Shown here one piece after another: positions 34,459 through 42,991 of a stretch of 64,000 nucleotides of DNA; positions within the stretch are counted from its first letter, which is position 1; every line of letters starts with the position of its first letter. The stretch spans positions 62,001 through 126,000 of the forward strand of contig NZ_FNIX01000014.1 in NCBI RefSeq assembly GCF_900104175.1, written 5' to 3'. The translations under genes were made by a program, and so were the position numbers. The notes beneath the pieces were generated by a model. That model ran no database searches and was not told the DNA's origin. It saw nothing but the letters and a program-made list of their open reading frames with translations. The stretch comes from Lentzea jiangxiensis (lineage in GTDB: Bacteria; Actinomycetota; Actinomycetes; Mycobacteriales; Pseudonocardiaceae).

Positions 34459-34551
34459 ATGGGAATTCTGACGATCGCCACGATCTTCATCGGCCTCGCG
34501 CTCCTGGCAGCGGTGCCCCTCGTGGCGCTGCTGCACTGGACCGACCGTTGA
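34459..34551 (+). CDS. Possible 30-residue membrane peptide
   Basis: An ATG at 34459 opens 30 codons encoding one hydrophobic helix (GILTIATIFIGLALLAAVPL) and the end HWTDR. A longer in-frame reading from 34318 exists but its first 47 residues look random. No good ribosome site is visible. It lies between the GGT promoter and the SDR gene. Confidence 0.4.
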   Translation: MGILTIATIFIGLALLAAVPLVALLHWTDR

Positions 34552-34610
34552 AGTCCAGGTAACGAGCGTTAACCTCCTCGCGAGCAGTCCGCTTCGAGGA
34601 GGGTGAAGGC

Positions 34611-35369
34611 ATGGAGATCTCGGGTACCGCGGCCATCGTCACCGGTGGCGCGTCCGGTCTCGGTGGCGCGACCGCACGTGCGCTGGCGGCGCGGGGAGCG
34701 CAGGTGTTCGCGCTCGACCTGCCGAGCGCCGTCGAGAAGGCCGAGACGGTCGAGAACGTCACCTACCTGGCCGCGGACGTGACCTCGGGCGAACAGGTCC
34801 AGGCCGCCGTCGACACCGCGGCGGGCTCCGGTGTCCCGCTGCGCATCACGGTGAACTGCGCGGGCATCGGCCCCTCGTCCCGCACGGTCGGCAAGACCGG
34901 CCCGCACGACCTCGACCTGTACCGCAAGGTCATCGAGATCAACCTGATCGGCACGTTCAACGTGCTGCGCCTCGCCGCCGCCGCGATGGGCAAGACCGAG
35001 GAGCTCGAGCACGGCGCCCGCGGCGTCATCATCAACACCGCCTCGATCGCCGCGTTCGACGGCCAGATCGGCCAGGTCGCCTACGCCTCGTCCAAGGGCG
35101 GCGTCGTCGGCATGACCCTCCCGGCCGCCCGCGACCTCAGCAGCGTCGGCATCCGCGTGCTGACGATCGCGCCGGGCATCGTCGACACCCCGATGCTCGC
35201 CACGGTCTCCGACGAGTTCCGCGCGGGCCTCGCCGCCGGCGTCCCGTTCCCGAAGCGCCTGGCGCAGCCCGCCGAGTACGCGCAGCTCGCGCTGTCGATC
35301 ATCGAGCACGACTACCTGAACGGAGAGGTCATCCGCATGGACGGCGCTCTCCGCATGGCACCGCGCTAG
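34611..35369 (+). CDS. Short-chain dehydrogenase (HSD10-like hydroxyacyl-CoA type)
   Basis: 252 residues with GAGGAGGG before the ATG. The classical SDR fold shows the NAD motif TGGASGLGGAT, the D/NAG motif NCAGIG, Ser in INTASIAAF, and the YASSK catalytic Tyr/Lys. The string APGIVDTPMLATV and ending GEVIRMDGALRMAPR match the 3-hydroxyacyl/2-methyl-3-hydroxybutyryl-CoA dehydrogenase (type 10) subgroup, which works in fatty-acid or isoleucine breakdown. It converges with the nuclease gene; the two stops share the CTAG tetranucleotide. Confidence 0.88.
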   Translation: MEISGTAAIVTGGASGLGGATARALAARGAQVFALDLPSAVEKAETVENVTYLAADVTSGEQVQAAVDTAAGSGVPLRITVNCAGIGPSSRTVGKTGPHDLDLYRKVIEINLIGTFNVLRLAAAAMGKTEELEHGARGVIINTASIAAFDGQIGQVAYASSKGGVVGMTLPAARDLSSVGIRVLTIAPGIVDTPMLATVSDEFRAGLAAGVPFPKRLAQPAEYAQLALSIIEHDYLNGEVIRMDGALRMAPR

Positions 35370-37009
35370 AGCTCTCCGGCGTACGGCAGGCGGGACATCG
35401 CGTCCGAGGTCATCCACTCGCGCAGGCTGTGGGTGGCCCGGACGTCGTCCTCGTTGTACTCCAGCAACCGCTGCCGCTGCCCCACGTCGAGCTCGTCGTC
35501 GTTCAGCCCGACCGCGGCCCGGTACCAGCGCATCGAGTTCTCGCCGCCGGCCTCCGGGTCGCGCCACCGGAAGCCCGCGACCGGCGCGATGATCTTCAGG
35601 CCCTTGCCGTGCGCGCACAGGAACTGCTCGCGGACGATCCCGAAGAGGTCGACCCACGAGTCGGAGTTGATGAACTCCTTGACCTGCGCGACCGTCGGGA
35701 TGCCGGGCTTGCCCGCGAACCTCTCCGCCGACGCCAGCAGCCAGCGGTTCTCCGCGAGCTCGTTGTAGCAGTAGGCGCGGAACGACAGCCCGCGCGCCTT
35801 GGCCCGCAGGCGGATCCCGGTCAGCCAGGTCCAGAACTCGGCGAACGAGCGCGCCTCGTCGTCGCACGGCAGGGCTTCCCACGTGACGAACGCGCGGTAG
35901 CCGTGCTCCTCGTCGATGTCCTTCCCGGACAGCAGGCAGCCCCACATGTACGCGCCGAGGTCGCCGAAGCTCTCCATGTCGACGTCGACCTCGACGTCCG
36001 CGCGCGGCACGTTCATCTCGGGCACGCGGCGCACCAGCGTCAGGTCGCGCAGCCACGCCCTCGCCAGCACCACGGCGTCGCCGAACGGCATGCCGACGAG
36101 CTGGACCGGACCTTCCGCCGCCGGGTCGAGCTCCGCCAGCTTGTCCACAGTGGACAGACCGATCTTCCGCAGCGCCACGGCGTCCTCGCCGCGCACGACG
36201 AGGCTGACGTCCCTGCCCTGCTTGAGGTCGCTGTCGCACGTCGGCCACCACGGGCACGTCTTGCAGTCGACGATCCGCGAGGGCCTGGCCAGCGGCTCCC
36301 TGGAGTTCGCGGCGGCCAGGGCCACGGCGAGCCGGTCGCTGAACCGCGCGTCGTACTCCGACAGCGCGGTGCGGCCGCCCGGCCACGTCGGCGCTTCCAG
36401 GTCGTGCCACAGCACGACGTCGGCGTCCATGCCGATCACGCCACCGGTGGCGCGTCCGGCCCTCGCGTAGCCGGCCGCCTGCAGCTGCCGCTGGGCGTGG
36501 GCGAGCCTGAGCTGGTCGCGGGGCTGCGGACGCACCTTGCGGTGCGGGTCGGTGCGGCTGCCACCGGGCAGCGGCAACGTCAGCGGGCTGGTCTTCGCGC
36601 CCTGGCCGGGGTCGGTGATCTTGTGGCGCACCACCAGGACCGGCACGTACCCCGTGGTGTCCTTGACCAGCAGGTCGATGCCGCCACGACGGCCGCCCCG
36701 CGCGTCACGCGGCAGCGCGGCGCCCCAGATGTACGGCGCGCCCATCTCCATCGCGGCGAGCGTCACGCGTTCCCGGTCCGCACTGCGCACATCCGGCCCG
36801 TTCGGCACCTCGAAGAGGTCCGAGCCGGCGATCCGGCCGAGCGCGTCCGCCACCGCGCGACGGTGGTTCGTCGCGTCCGCTTTCCGTTGTTCCGAAGCCG
36901 GATCAAGCGCCGCCTTGGGGGCGTCGCGCATTTCCGGATCGTTTTCGAGGTGCACCCGCCGCCGACAACGAGTGACCACGCCGGCGTCTAGCTGCACCTG
37001 GGAAGTCAC
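35366..37009 (-). CDS. TM0106-family RecB-like putative nuclease
   Basis: 547 residues from the GTG at 37009; a TACCCT box ends 7 nt before it, suggesting a leaderless mRNA. The N-terminus VQLDAGVVTRCRRRVHLENDP is conserved in the family. The PD-(D/E)XK-like core is RGGIDLLVKD...VPVLVVRHK, and a cysteine cluster CKTCPWWPTC may hold a metal or Fe-S cluster. The C-terminal half is an RNase H-like domain with DVDMESFGD and a late LLEYNEDDV. Function in vivo is unknown; a DNA repair role is inferred from the folds. Confidence 0.85.
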   Translation of the reverse strand: MTSQVQLDAGVVTRCRRRVHLENDPEMRDAPKAALDPASEQRKADATNHRRAVADALGRIAGSDLFEVPNGPDVRSADRERVTLAAMEMGAPYIWGAALPRDARGGRRGGIDLLVKDTTGYVPVLVVRHKITDPGQGAKTSPLTLPLPGGSRTDPHRKVRPQPRDQLRLAHAQRQLQAAGYARAGRATGGVIGMDADVVLWHDLEAPTWPGGRTALSEYDARFSDRLAVALAAANSREPLARPSRIVDCKTCPWWPTCDSDLKQGRDVSLVVRGEDAVALRKIGLSTVDKLAELDPAAEGPVQLVGMPFGDAVVLARAWLRDLTLVRRVPEMNVPRADVEVDVDMESFGDLGAYMWGCLLSGKDIDEEHGYRAFVTWEALPCDDEARSFAEFWTWLTGIRLRAKARGLSFRAYCYNELAENRWLLASAERFAGKPGIPTVAQVKEFINSDSWVDLFGIVREQFLCAHGKGLKIIAPVAGFRWRDPEAGGENSMRWYRAAVGLNDDELDVGQRQRLLEYNEDDVRATHSLREWMTSDAMSRLPYAGEL

Positions 37010-37062
37010 AGGATGCAGGGTATGTCGCGCGTCGGGGAGATGTGTCGGCAACCTGCACAGTA

Positions 37063-37078
37063 AGTTTCACGTGACGGA
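37063..37078. promoter_or_regulatory. Degenerate parS-like site
   Basis: The 16-mer AGTTTCACGTGACGGA matches the ParB site TGTTTCACGTGAAACA at 12 of 16 positions, with the left half and centre intact. It lies between the divergent nuclease and DUF6474 genes. Weak on its own. Confidence 0.35.
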
Positions 37079-37092
37079 GGAGGAGCACCCGA

Positions 37093-37527
37093 ATGGCGCG
37101 CAAAGCGAAGGCGGGCTTCACGCCCAGCCGGGCGAGGAACCTGGTCGGTGTCGCGAAGGTGGTGGGCCCCGCGCTCATTCCGGTGCTGGCCCCGGTCATC
37201 GTCCGCGGAGCTGGGGTCTTGAGCGAGCAGTACGACAGGTACCGGGCGCGCAGGCTCGGCATCGACGTCGCCGACATCGGGAAGTACTCGGGGTACGGCG
37301 CCCGGTTGCACGCGCGGATCGTCGGCTTTTCGGACTCGCTCGAGAGTGTGCGGACTTCCGATTCCGAGTGGGTGTCGAAGACCGAGGCACGACTGGCGCA
37401 GTTGCTCGCCGCGGTGCGGGCTTCCGAACGCATGCCGGCGGCCCGGCGCAAGGCAGCGCACCGGGCCGTCGGGACGGATCTGGAGATGCTCGAGCAGGAA
37501 CTGCTCAGGCGTTTGAACGTGCGCTGA
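37093..37527 (+). CDS. DUF6474-like small protein
   Basis: 144 residues with GGAGGAGG before the ATG. A basic N-terminus (MARKAKAGFTPSRARN) precedes a hydrophobic stretch (VVGPALIPVLAPVIVRGAG), then YDRYRARRLGIDVADIGKYSGYGARLHARI and a helical basic C-terminus. The pattern fits actinobacterial DUF6474 proteins, of unknown function. The last 23 nt overlap the convergent BCCT gene. Confidence 0.7.
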   Translation: MARKAKAGFTPSRARNLVGVAKVVGPALIPVLAPVIVRGAGVLSEQYDRYRARRLGIDVADIGKYSGYGARLHARIVGFSDSLESVRTSDSEWVSKTEARLAQLLAAVRASERMPAARRKAAHRAVGTDLEMLEQELLRRLNVR

Positions 37528-39175
37528 CGTCCGGGGCCTTCGGTGAGACGTCCGGGGTCTTCCCGGTCACCTCGGCCACGGCCCTGACCGCCGCCTCCTC
37601 GACCACCTGACCGGGGTCGAGGTGCGCGGTGACCTCCTCCATGACCTCGGCGACGCGCTCCTCTCGCCGGATCATCGGGTCGGAGCGCAGGTCCTTCGCG
37701 AGGGACACGCACAGCCCGACCATCACGACCATGAACGGCAGCGCCGCGATGATCGTCAGGTTCTGCAGGCCCGTCAGCGCGTTGGACCCGCCGACCAGCA
37801 GCATCACCGCCGCGACGGCACCGGTGGTCACGCCCCAGAAGATCACCACGGGCTTCTTGGGCTGGATCGTGCCCTGCTGCGAGAGCGTGCCCATGACGAT
37901 CGACGCCGCGTCCGCGCCCGACACGAAGAAGATCGCCACGAGGACCATCACCACGATCCCCGAGACGGTGGCCAGCGGGAACTGGCCGAGCAGCGAGAAC
38001 AGCTGCGACTCCGGCGAGGACTGGCCGGCGAGGTCGACACCGCCGCGCTGCTCGAAGATCGCCGTTCCGCCGAGGATCGCGAACCACACGAGCGACACCG
38101 CGGACGGCACCAGGATCACGCCGGACACGAACTGCTTGATCGTGCGGCCGCGCGAGATCCGCGCGATGAACATGCCGACGAACGGCGTCCACGAGATCCA
38201 CCACGCCCAGTAGAAGATCGTCCAGCCGGACAGCCACGTCTGGGTCGCGTCGCCACCGGAGGCGGCGGTGCGGCCCGCCATCGTCGCGAGCTCGCGGAAG
38301 TAGTCACCGAGGGCGGTGGGCAGCAGGTTGAGGATGAACACGGTCGGCCCGACGACGAACAGGAACAGCGCCAGCACCACGGCCAGCACCATGTTGGTGT
38401 TCGACAGCCACTGGATGCCCTTCGCGACCCCCGAGACCGCGGACGCGACGAACGCCATCGTCAGCACGGCGATGATCGCGACCAGCACGCCCTTGCCGAC
38501 CTGGCCTCCCCAGCCGGCGGCCTCCAGGCCGGACCCGATCTGCAACGCCCCCAGGCCCAGCGACGCCGCCGAGCCGAACAACGTCGCGAAGATCGCCATG
38601 ACGTCGATGGCACGGCCCCAGCCGGACGCGGCACGGCGTCCCAGCAGAGGCGCGAAAGCGGAGCTGATCAGCGAGGACCGGCCGCGGCGGAAACTGCTGT
38701 ACGCGATGGCGATGCCGACGATCGCGTAGATCGCCCACGGGTGCAGCGTCCAGTGGAACAGCGTGGTCGCCATCGCGGTCTCCAACGGGTCCCCGTCGGT
38801 GCCGGGCGGCGGCTTCACGAAGTGGGTGAGCGGCTCGTTGACGCCGTAGAACATGAGGCCGATGCCCATGCCGGCGCTGAACATCATCGCGACCCAGGAC
38901 ACGGTCTTGAACTCGGGCTTCTCGTCGTCCCGGCCGAGCGGGATCTTGCCGTAGCGGCTGAACGCGAGCCAGAGGGCGAAGACGACGAAGCCGGTGGCGG
39001 AGAGCACGAACGCCCATCCCAGGTGCTGGATGATCCATCCCAGCGCGGTCTTCGACGCGGACGCGAGACTCTCGGTGGCGATGACTCCCCAGGTCACGAA
39101 CGCAAGCGTGAGACCTGCGGCAACGCCGAACACAACCCGGTCGGTACGGCCCGGCCTGTCGCATTGAACGGTCAT
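37505..39175 (-). CDS. BCCT-family betaine/carnitine/choline transporter
   Basis: 556 residues from the ATG at 39175, with about twelve transmembrane helices. The family signature is unmistakable: FSAGMGIGLMFYGVNEPLTHF, then the eighth-helix motif WTIFYWAWWISWTPFVGMFI followed by ARISRGRTIKQF. A cytoplasmic C-terminal tail of about 60 charged residues may serve osmosensing, as in BetP. The probable substrate is glycine betaine, choline or ectoine, taken up with Na+ or H+ under osmotic stress. Confidence 0.93.
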   Translation of the reverse strand: MTVQCDRPGRTDRVVFGVAAGLTLAFVTWGVIATESLASASKTALGWIIQHLGWAFVLSATGFVVFALWLAFSRYGKIPLGRDDEKPEFKTVSWVAMMFSAGMGIGLMFYGVNEPLTHFVKPPPGTDGDPLETAMATTLFHWTLHPWAIYAIVGIAIAYSSFRRGRSSLISSAFAPLLGRRAASGWGRAIDVMAIFATLFGSAASLGLGALQIGSGLEAAGWGGQVGKGVLVAIIAVLTMAFVASAVSGVAKGIQWLSNTNMVLAVVLALFLFVVGPTVFILNLLPTALGDYFRELATMAGRTAASGGDATQTWLSGWTIFYWAWWISWTPFVGMFIARISRGRTIKQFVSGVILVPSAVSLVWFAILGGTAIFEQRGGVDLAGQSSPESQLFSLLGQFPLATVSGIVVMVLVAIFFVSGADAASIVMGTLSQQGTIQPKKPVVIFWGVTTGAVAAVMLLVGGSNALTGLQNLTIIAALPFMVVMVGLCVSLAKDLRSDPMIRREERVAEVMEEVTAHLDPGQVVEEAAVRAVAEVTGKTPDVSPKAPDVSARSNA

Positions 39176-39234
39176 GCGGCCCCGATTACCCGCTCGTGGA
39201 CCGGTCGAAACTCCTCCGATTACCCTCAATCCTC

Positions 39235-39750
39235 GTGAGTACACGGACGAGCGAGTTGCGCACCTTGCGCGGTGCCGCGCTCGCGTCGACGTCCGCGGCG
39301 CTCACGATCACCGCCCACGGGCTGGGCGGCGGCGAGCTGACGGAGTTCGTCCACGCGCTTCCGCTGGTGGCGCTGATCGCGTTCGCGGCGGCCTCGCTCG
39401 CCGACAGGCGCACCGGGAAGCTCTCGGTCATCGCCGGGCTCGGCACGGCCCAGCTCGCGCAGCACCTGCTGCTCACCTGGGTCACCCACGAGCACAGCAA
39501 CACGCTGACCTGGCACATGGTCGTGGCACACCTCGTGGCCGCGTCGCTGACCGGCCTGCTGCTCTTCCACGCCGAGAACGCCCTGTTCAGGCTGTTCGCC
39601 GCCGTCACCCGCCTGATCCCCCGCAGGCTCACGCCGCTGCCGGTCGCGACGCCGGCGCGGACGTTCACCGGCACGCCGTACGTCCAGAACGCGCACTACC
39701 TGGACGTCGTCCGTGCGAACCGGCGGCGCGGCCCGCCCTGTGACTCCTGA
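39235..39750 (+). CDS. His-containing four-helix membrane protein heading the copper operon
   Basis: 171 residues from GTG 39235; a TACCCT box (39221-39226) ends 8 nt upstream, so the mRNA is probably leaderless. GTG 39196 is possible but less likely. Four hydrophobic helices carry many histidines (TAHGLGGG, LAQHLLLTWVTHEHSNTLTW, HMVVAHLVA, LLFHAENALF). It is followed by YcnI, CopC and CopD genes on the same strand, so a role in copper handling is inferred. I cannot name the family. Confidence 0.7.
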   Translation: MSTRTSELRTLRGAALASTSAALTITAHGLGGGELTEFVHALPLVALIAFAAASLADRRTGKLSVIAGLGTAQLAQHLLLTWVTHEHSNTLTWHMVVAHLVAASLTGLLLFHAENALFRLFAAVTRLIPRRLTPLPVATPARTFTGTPYVQNAHYLDVVRANRRRGPPCDS

Positions 39751-39799
39751 TCATCCGCATTCCCCTCCGAACCCCTTGGCGATCAGGAGCCACAACTTC

Positions 39800-40537
39800 A
39801 TGTCGACAAATCGATTCGGCGTGCGCACGCTCGCCGTCCTCGCCGTTGCCGGACTCGCCGTCCTCGGCACCCCCACCGCCGCATCAGCGCACGTCAGCGC
39901 CCAGCCCGCGGAGTTCACCCAGGGCGGCCGCGCGACCTTCGCGTTCCGCGTCCCGAATGAGCGGGACAACGCCGGCACCACCAAGATCGAGGTGACGCTG
40001 CCGCAGGACACGCCGCTCACGTCGGTGCGCACCAAGCCGATGCCCGGCTGGAAGGCCGAGGTCGTGAAGGGCAAGCTCGACAAGCCCGTGACCGTCGGCG
40101 GCAAGGAGGTCACCGAGGCGTTCACCTCGATCACCTGGACCGCGGAGGGCGCCACGAAGATCGGCGTCAACGAGTACCAGGAGTTCTTCGTCGCGCTCGG
40201 CACGCTGCCGGAGGGCAAGGACACGCTGCTCCTGCCGACCAAGCAGACCTACGAGAACGGCGAGGTCGTCGACTGGTCGCAGGCCCCCGGTGCCGACGGC
40301 AAGGAGCCGGAGCACCCGGCGCCCGCGTTGAAGCTCGCCCCGAAGAAGGCCGGTGACGACGGCCACGGCGGTCACGGCACGACCCCCGCTGCCAACACCG
40401 GTGGTGACACGCACGAGGCGTCCGCCGCCGGTTCCGACAAGACAGCCCGCTACCTCGGTGGCGCCGGTCTGGCCGTCGGTGCGCTCGGCCTCGGCTTCGG
40501 CGTCGGCGCGATCCTGCGTTCGAGGCGCAAGGCATGA
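39800..40537 (+). CDS. ycnI: YcnI-like copper-binding envelope protein
   Basis: 245 residues from ATG 39800 (AGGAG about 10 nt upstream). The Sec signal peptide ends at Ala30, making His31 the mature N-terminus (AHVSAQPAEFTQGG), as in YcnI, where this histidine is the copper ligand. The YcnI/DUF1775 domain runs to about residue 170 (FRVPNE, KPMPGWKAEVVKG, FTSITWTAEG). A Gly/His linker (DDGHGGHGTTP) and one C-terminal transmembrane helix follow. The gene overlaps copC by ATGA. Confidence 0.9.
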   Translation: MSTNRFGVRTLAVLAVAGLAVLGTPTAASAHVSAQPAEFTQGGRATFAFRVPNERDNAGTTKIEVTLPQDTPLTSVRTKPMPGWKAEVVKGKLDKPVTVGGKEVTEAFTSITWTAEGATKIGVNEYQEFFVALGTLPEGKDTLLLPTKQTYENGEVVDWSQAPGADGKEPEHPAPALKLAPKKAGDDGHGGHGTTPAANTGGDTHEASAAGSDKTARYLGGAGLAVGALGLGFGVGAILRSRRKA

Positions 40538-41061
40538 AGCGAGCGCTGATCGCGTTCCTGTTCGCCGGTGCGGCCGTGCTCGGCACGGCCGCCCCCGCGG
40601 CGGCGCACAACGCGTTGATCAGCAGCGACCCGAAGGACAAGACCTCGCTGGAGGTCGGTCCGTCGAGCGTCACGCTGACATTCGACCAGGACGTGCAGGG
40701 CGGCGCGGGGGTCAACACGATCACCGTCGTCGACGCGAACGGGGGCCACTACGAGGCCCCCGGCGACCCGACGATCAAGGACACTGCCGTGTCCGCGAAG
40801 GTCAACGCCCTCGGCAAGGCCGGGCAGTACAAGATCGGCTACCGGATCCTGTCCGCCGACGGCCACCCGGTGTCCGGTGAGCTGACGTTCACGCTGACCA
40901 GGGACGGCACGGGTACGCCCACCACCCCCGCGAACCCGGACTCCGCGTCCGGCGGCGGTTCGGGTGACGGCCTGCCGATCTGGGTGTGGATCGTCGGGGC
41001 CGTGGTGCTGCTCGGCGGCGGCGTGTTCTTCGCGCTGCGCGGCGGGGGCGCGAAGGCATGA
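40534..41061 (+). CDS. copC: CopC copper-resistance protein with C-terminal anchor
   Basis: 175 residues. After the signal peptide the mature protein begins at His25 (AHNALISSDPKDKTSL), the expected Cu(II) ligand. The CopC beta-sandwich ends with YRILSADGHPVSGELTFTL, whose DGH provides further ligands. A Gly/Ser linker and one transmembrane helix (WVWIVGAVVLLGGGVFFAL) anchor it outside the membrane. It overlaps both neighbours by 4 nt, so the operon is translationally coupled. Confidence 0.93.
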   Translation: MKRALIAFLFAGAAVLGTAAPAAAHNALISSDPKDKTSLEVGPSSVTLTFDQDVQGGAGVNTITVVDANGGHYEAPGDPTIKDTAVSAKVNALGKAGQYKIGYRILSADGHPVSGELTFTLTRDGTGTPTTPANPDSASGGGSGDGLPIWVWIVGAVVLLGGGVFFALRGGGAKA

Positions 41062-42077
41062 ACGACGTCCGGACCGCCGCCCCCACCCCCTACCGCGTGC
41101 TCGCCGGACTGGTGTCCGGCGCGCTCGCGGGCATCGCGCTCGGCCTCGTGCTGGCACCACCCGTTGTGGTGGCCGGGGTCGTCGACGCCGGGGCGGCGGT
41201 CCGGTACGGCCTGCCGGTCACGCGAGTGCTGCTCGACGTCTCGGCGACGGTCGTCGTCGGGCTGTCGATCCTGCCGAAGCTGCTCGGCTTCGACCGGCCC
41301 ACCCACACCGAACCCGTCATGCGGATCGCCCGGCCGGCCGCGGTCGTCGCCGCCGCGGTCTGGGTGGTCACCGCGCTGACGGCCATCGCGCTGCAGGCCG
41401 CCGAGCTGCGGCCGGGCAGCAACGTCAGCATCGGCAACGCCGTCGAGTACATCGCGACCGTGGGCGCCGGCAAGGGCTTGCTGTTCAGCGCGGCCTGCGC
41501 GCTCGTGTACCTGGTCTTCGGTGTCATGGCCGTGCGCAGCGGCGAGTCCGTACCGGCCGAGCTGCGCATCCTCGTCTCGATGTTCGGCCTGCTGCCGATC
41601 CCGGTGACCGGACACGCCTCCAACTGGAAGTACCACGACTACTCGATGGTCTCCATGGAGCTGCACGTGCTGGGCGCCGCGGCGTGGACCGGCGGGCTCG
41701 GGGCGCTGATGGCGCTGGTCGCCCACCGCAAGGGCCTGCTGGCGATCGCGCTGCCGAAGTTCTCGAAGCTCGCCACGACCAGCCTAGTCGTGGTCACGGT
41801 GACGGGCCTGTTCAACGGGCTCCTCGAACTGGTCCTCAACCCGGTCGTGCCGTTCCCGCGGTCGATGTTCACCACCGGCTACGGGTTGCTCTTCCTCGGC
41901 AAGGCGGTCTGCGCGCTGCTGATCGCCGTGCTCGGCGCGCACATCCGGTGGCGGCTGCTGCCGAAGATCTCCCAGCACAAGGTCACCGCGATCGTGCAGT
42001 GGGCGGTCCTCGAGATGACGATCATGGGTGTCGCGTTCGGCCTCGCGGTGGTGTTGAGCCGCGCGCCCGTCAGCTGA
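41058..42077 (+). CDS. copD: CopD-family copper import membrane protein
   Basis: 339 residues with eight or so transmembrane helices. The CopD domain is in the second half, with the histidine-bearing motifs VTGHASNWKYHD, SMELHVLGAAAWTGGLGAL and GLFNGLLELVL. CopD is thought to pass copper from CopC into the cytoplasm. The gene is the last of the copper operon and its 3' end overlaps the convergent lysR gene by 8 nt. Confidence 0.92.
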   Translation: MNDVRTAAPTPYRVLAGLVSGALAGIALGLVLAPPVVVAGVVDAGAAVRYGLPVTRVLLDVSATVVVGLSILPKLLGFDRPTHTEPVMRIARPAAVVAAAVWVVTALTAIALQAAELRPGSNVSIGNAVEYIATVGAGKGLLFSAACALVYLVFGVMAVRSGESVPAELRILVSMFGLLPIPVTGHASNWKYHDYSMVSMELHVLGAAAWTGGLGALMALVAHRKGLLAIALPKFSKLATTSLVVVTVTGLFNGLLELVLNPVVPFPRSMFTTGYGLLFLGKAVCALLIAVLGAHIRWRLLPKISQHKVTAIVQWAVLEMTIMGVAFGLAVVLSRAPVS

Positions 42078-42921
42078 ACCCCGTCGCCACCCGGACCAGG
42101 TCGGCGAGAGCGCGCGACCGGGCGTGCGGCGGCCACGCGATCACCGTCGTCACCTTCTGCGCGTCGACCACCGGCACCGCGACCACCCCTTCGGCCAGTC
42201 TCGTGCGGTAGGCCTCGGGCAGCACCGCGACCGTCCGGCCGAGCTCGACCATCTGGAACAACTGGGTCAGGTTCCGCACCTCGACACCGGAACCGTCCGG
42301 GTAGGTGCCGTCCGGGGCGGGCCACCGCGCGAGCTCCGGCAGGGCCTCGACGTCGGCCTGCCGCACCCCTGACCGGGCCGCGAGCGGGTGCGCCGACGAC
42401 ATGACCACGACCTGGCCCTCGGTGTGGAGCACCTCCACGTCGAGGCCCGCCGTCGGCTCGTAGGGCTCGTGCAGCAACGCCGCGTCAGCGCGTCCGTCGA
42501 GCAGCGCGAGGTGGGTGTTGGACTCGCACAGCAGCACCTCCACAGGAACGGCGCCGGGCTCGGCCGCGTACGCGTCGAGCAACTTCGCCAGCACCTCGCC
42601 CGTGCCACCCGCCTTGGAGGCCAGCACCAGCGAGGGTCTGTCCTCGGCGGCACCGCGGGTTCGTCGTTCGGCCGCCGACAGCGCACCCAGGATCGCCCTG
42701 CTCTCGGCCAGGAGCACCTCGCCGGCGTTCGTGAGCGAGACCCTGCGGCTGGTGCGGGTCAGCAACGCGACCCCGAGCCGGTGCTCGAGCTGGGCGATCG
42801 TGCGCGAGAGCGGCGGCTGGGCGATGCCGAGGCGTTCGGCGGCGCGGCCGAAGTGCAGCTCTTCCGCGACCGCGACGAAGTACCGGAGCTCCCTGGTCTC
42901 CACGCCCTCCACGGTATCCAT
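42070..42921 (-). CDS. LysR-family transcriptional regulator
   Basis: 283 residues from ATG 42921; GTG 42903 (VETRELRYF) is an equally sensible start and would put the operator outside the coding region. The N-terminal winged helix reads LRYFVAVAEELHFGRAAERLGIAQPPLSRTIAQLEHRLG, followed by a periplasmic-binding-protein-like effector domain. It is divergent from the SDR gene and most likely controls it, the standard LysR arrangement. Confidence 0.9.
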   Translation of the reverse strand: MDTVEGVETRELRYFVAVAEELHFGRAAERLGIAQPPLSRTIAQLEHRLGVALLTRTSRRVSLTNAGEVLLAESRAILGALSAAERRTRGAAEDRPSLVLASKAGGTGEVLAKLLDAYAAEPGAVPVEVLLCESNTHLALLDGRADAALLHEPYEPTAGLDVEVLHTEGQVVVMSSAHPLAARSGVRQADVEALPELARWPAPDGTYPDGSGVEVRNLTQLFQMVELGRTVAVLPEAYRTRLAEGVVAVPVVDAQKVTTVIAWPPHARSRALADLVRVATGFS

Positions 42922-42934
42922 ACCGGCCGGGTAT
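42913..42934. promoter_or_regulatory. Three half-site operator between lysR and SDR gene
   Basis: GGTAT-CC-ATACC-GGCCG-GGTAT: three alternating half-sites in 22 bp. They form a close palindrome (42913-42924) and a spaced one (42920-42934) of the kind bound by LysR proteins. Confidence 0.6.
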
Positions 42935-42991
42935 CGCTGCGGCACCGAAGCGGTGTTGGTCTCGAACGCCCCTCCGACCATGATCGAAGTC

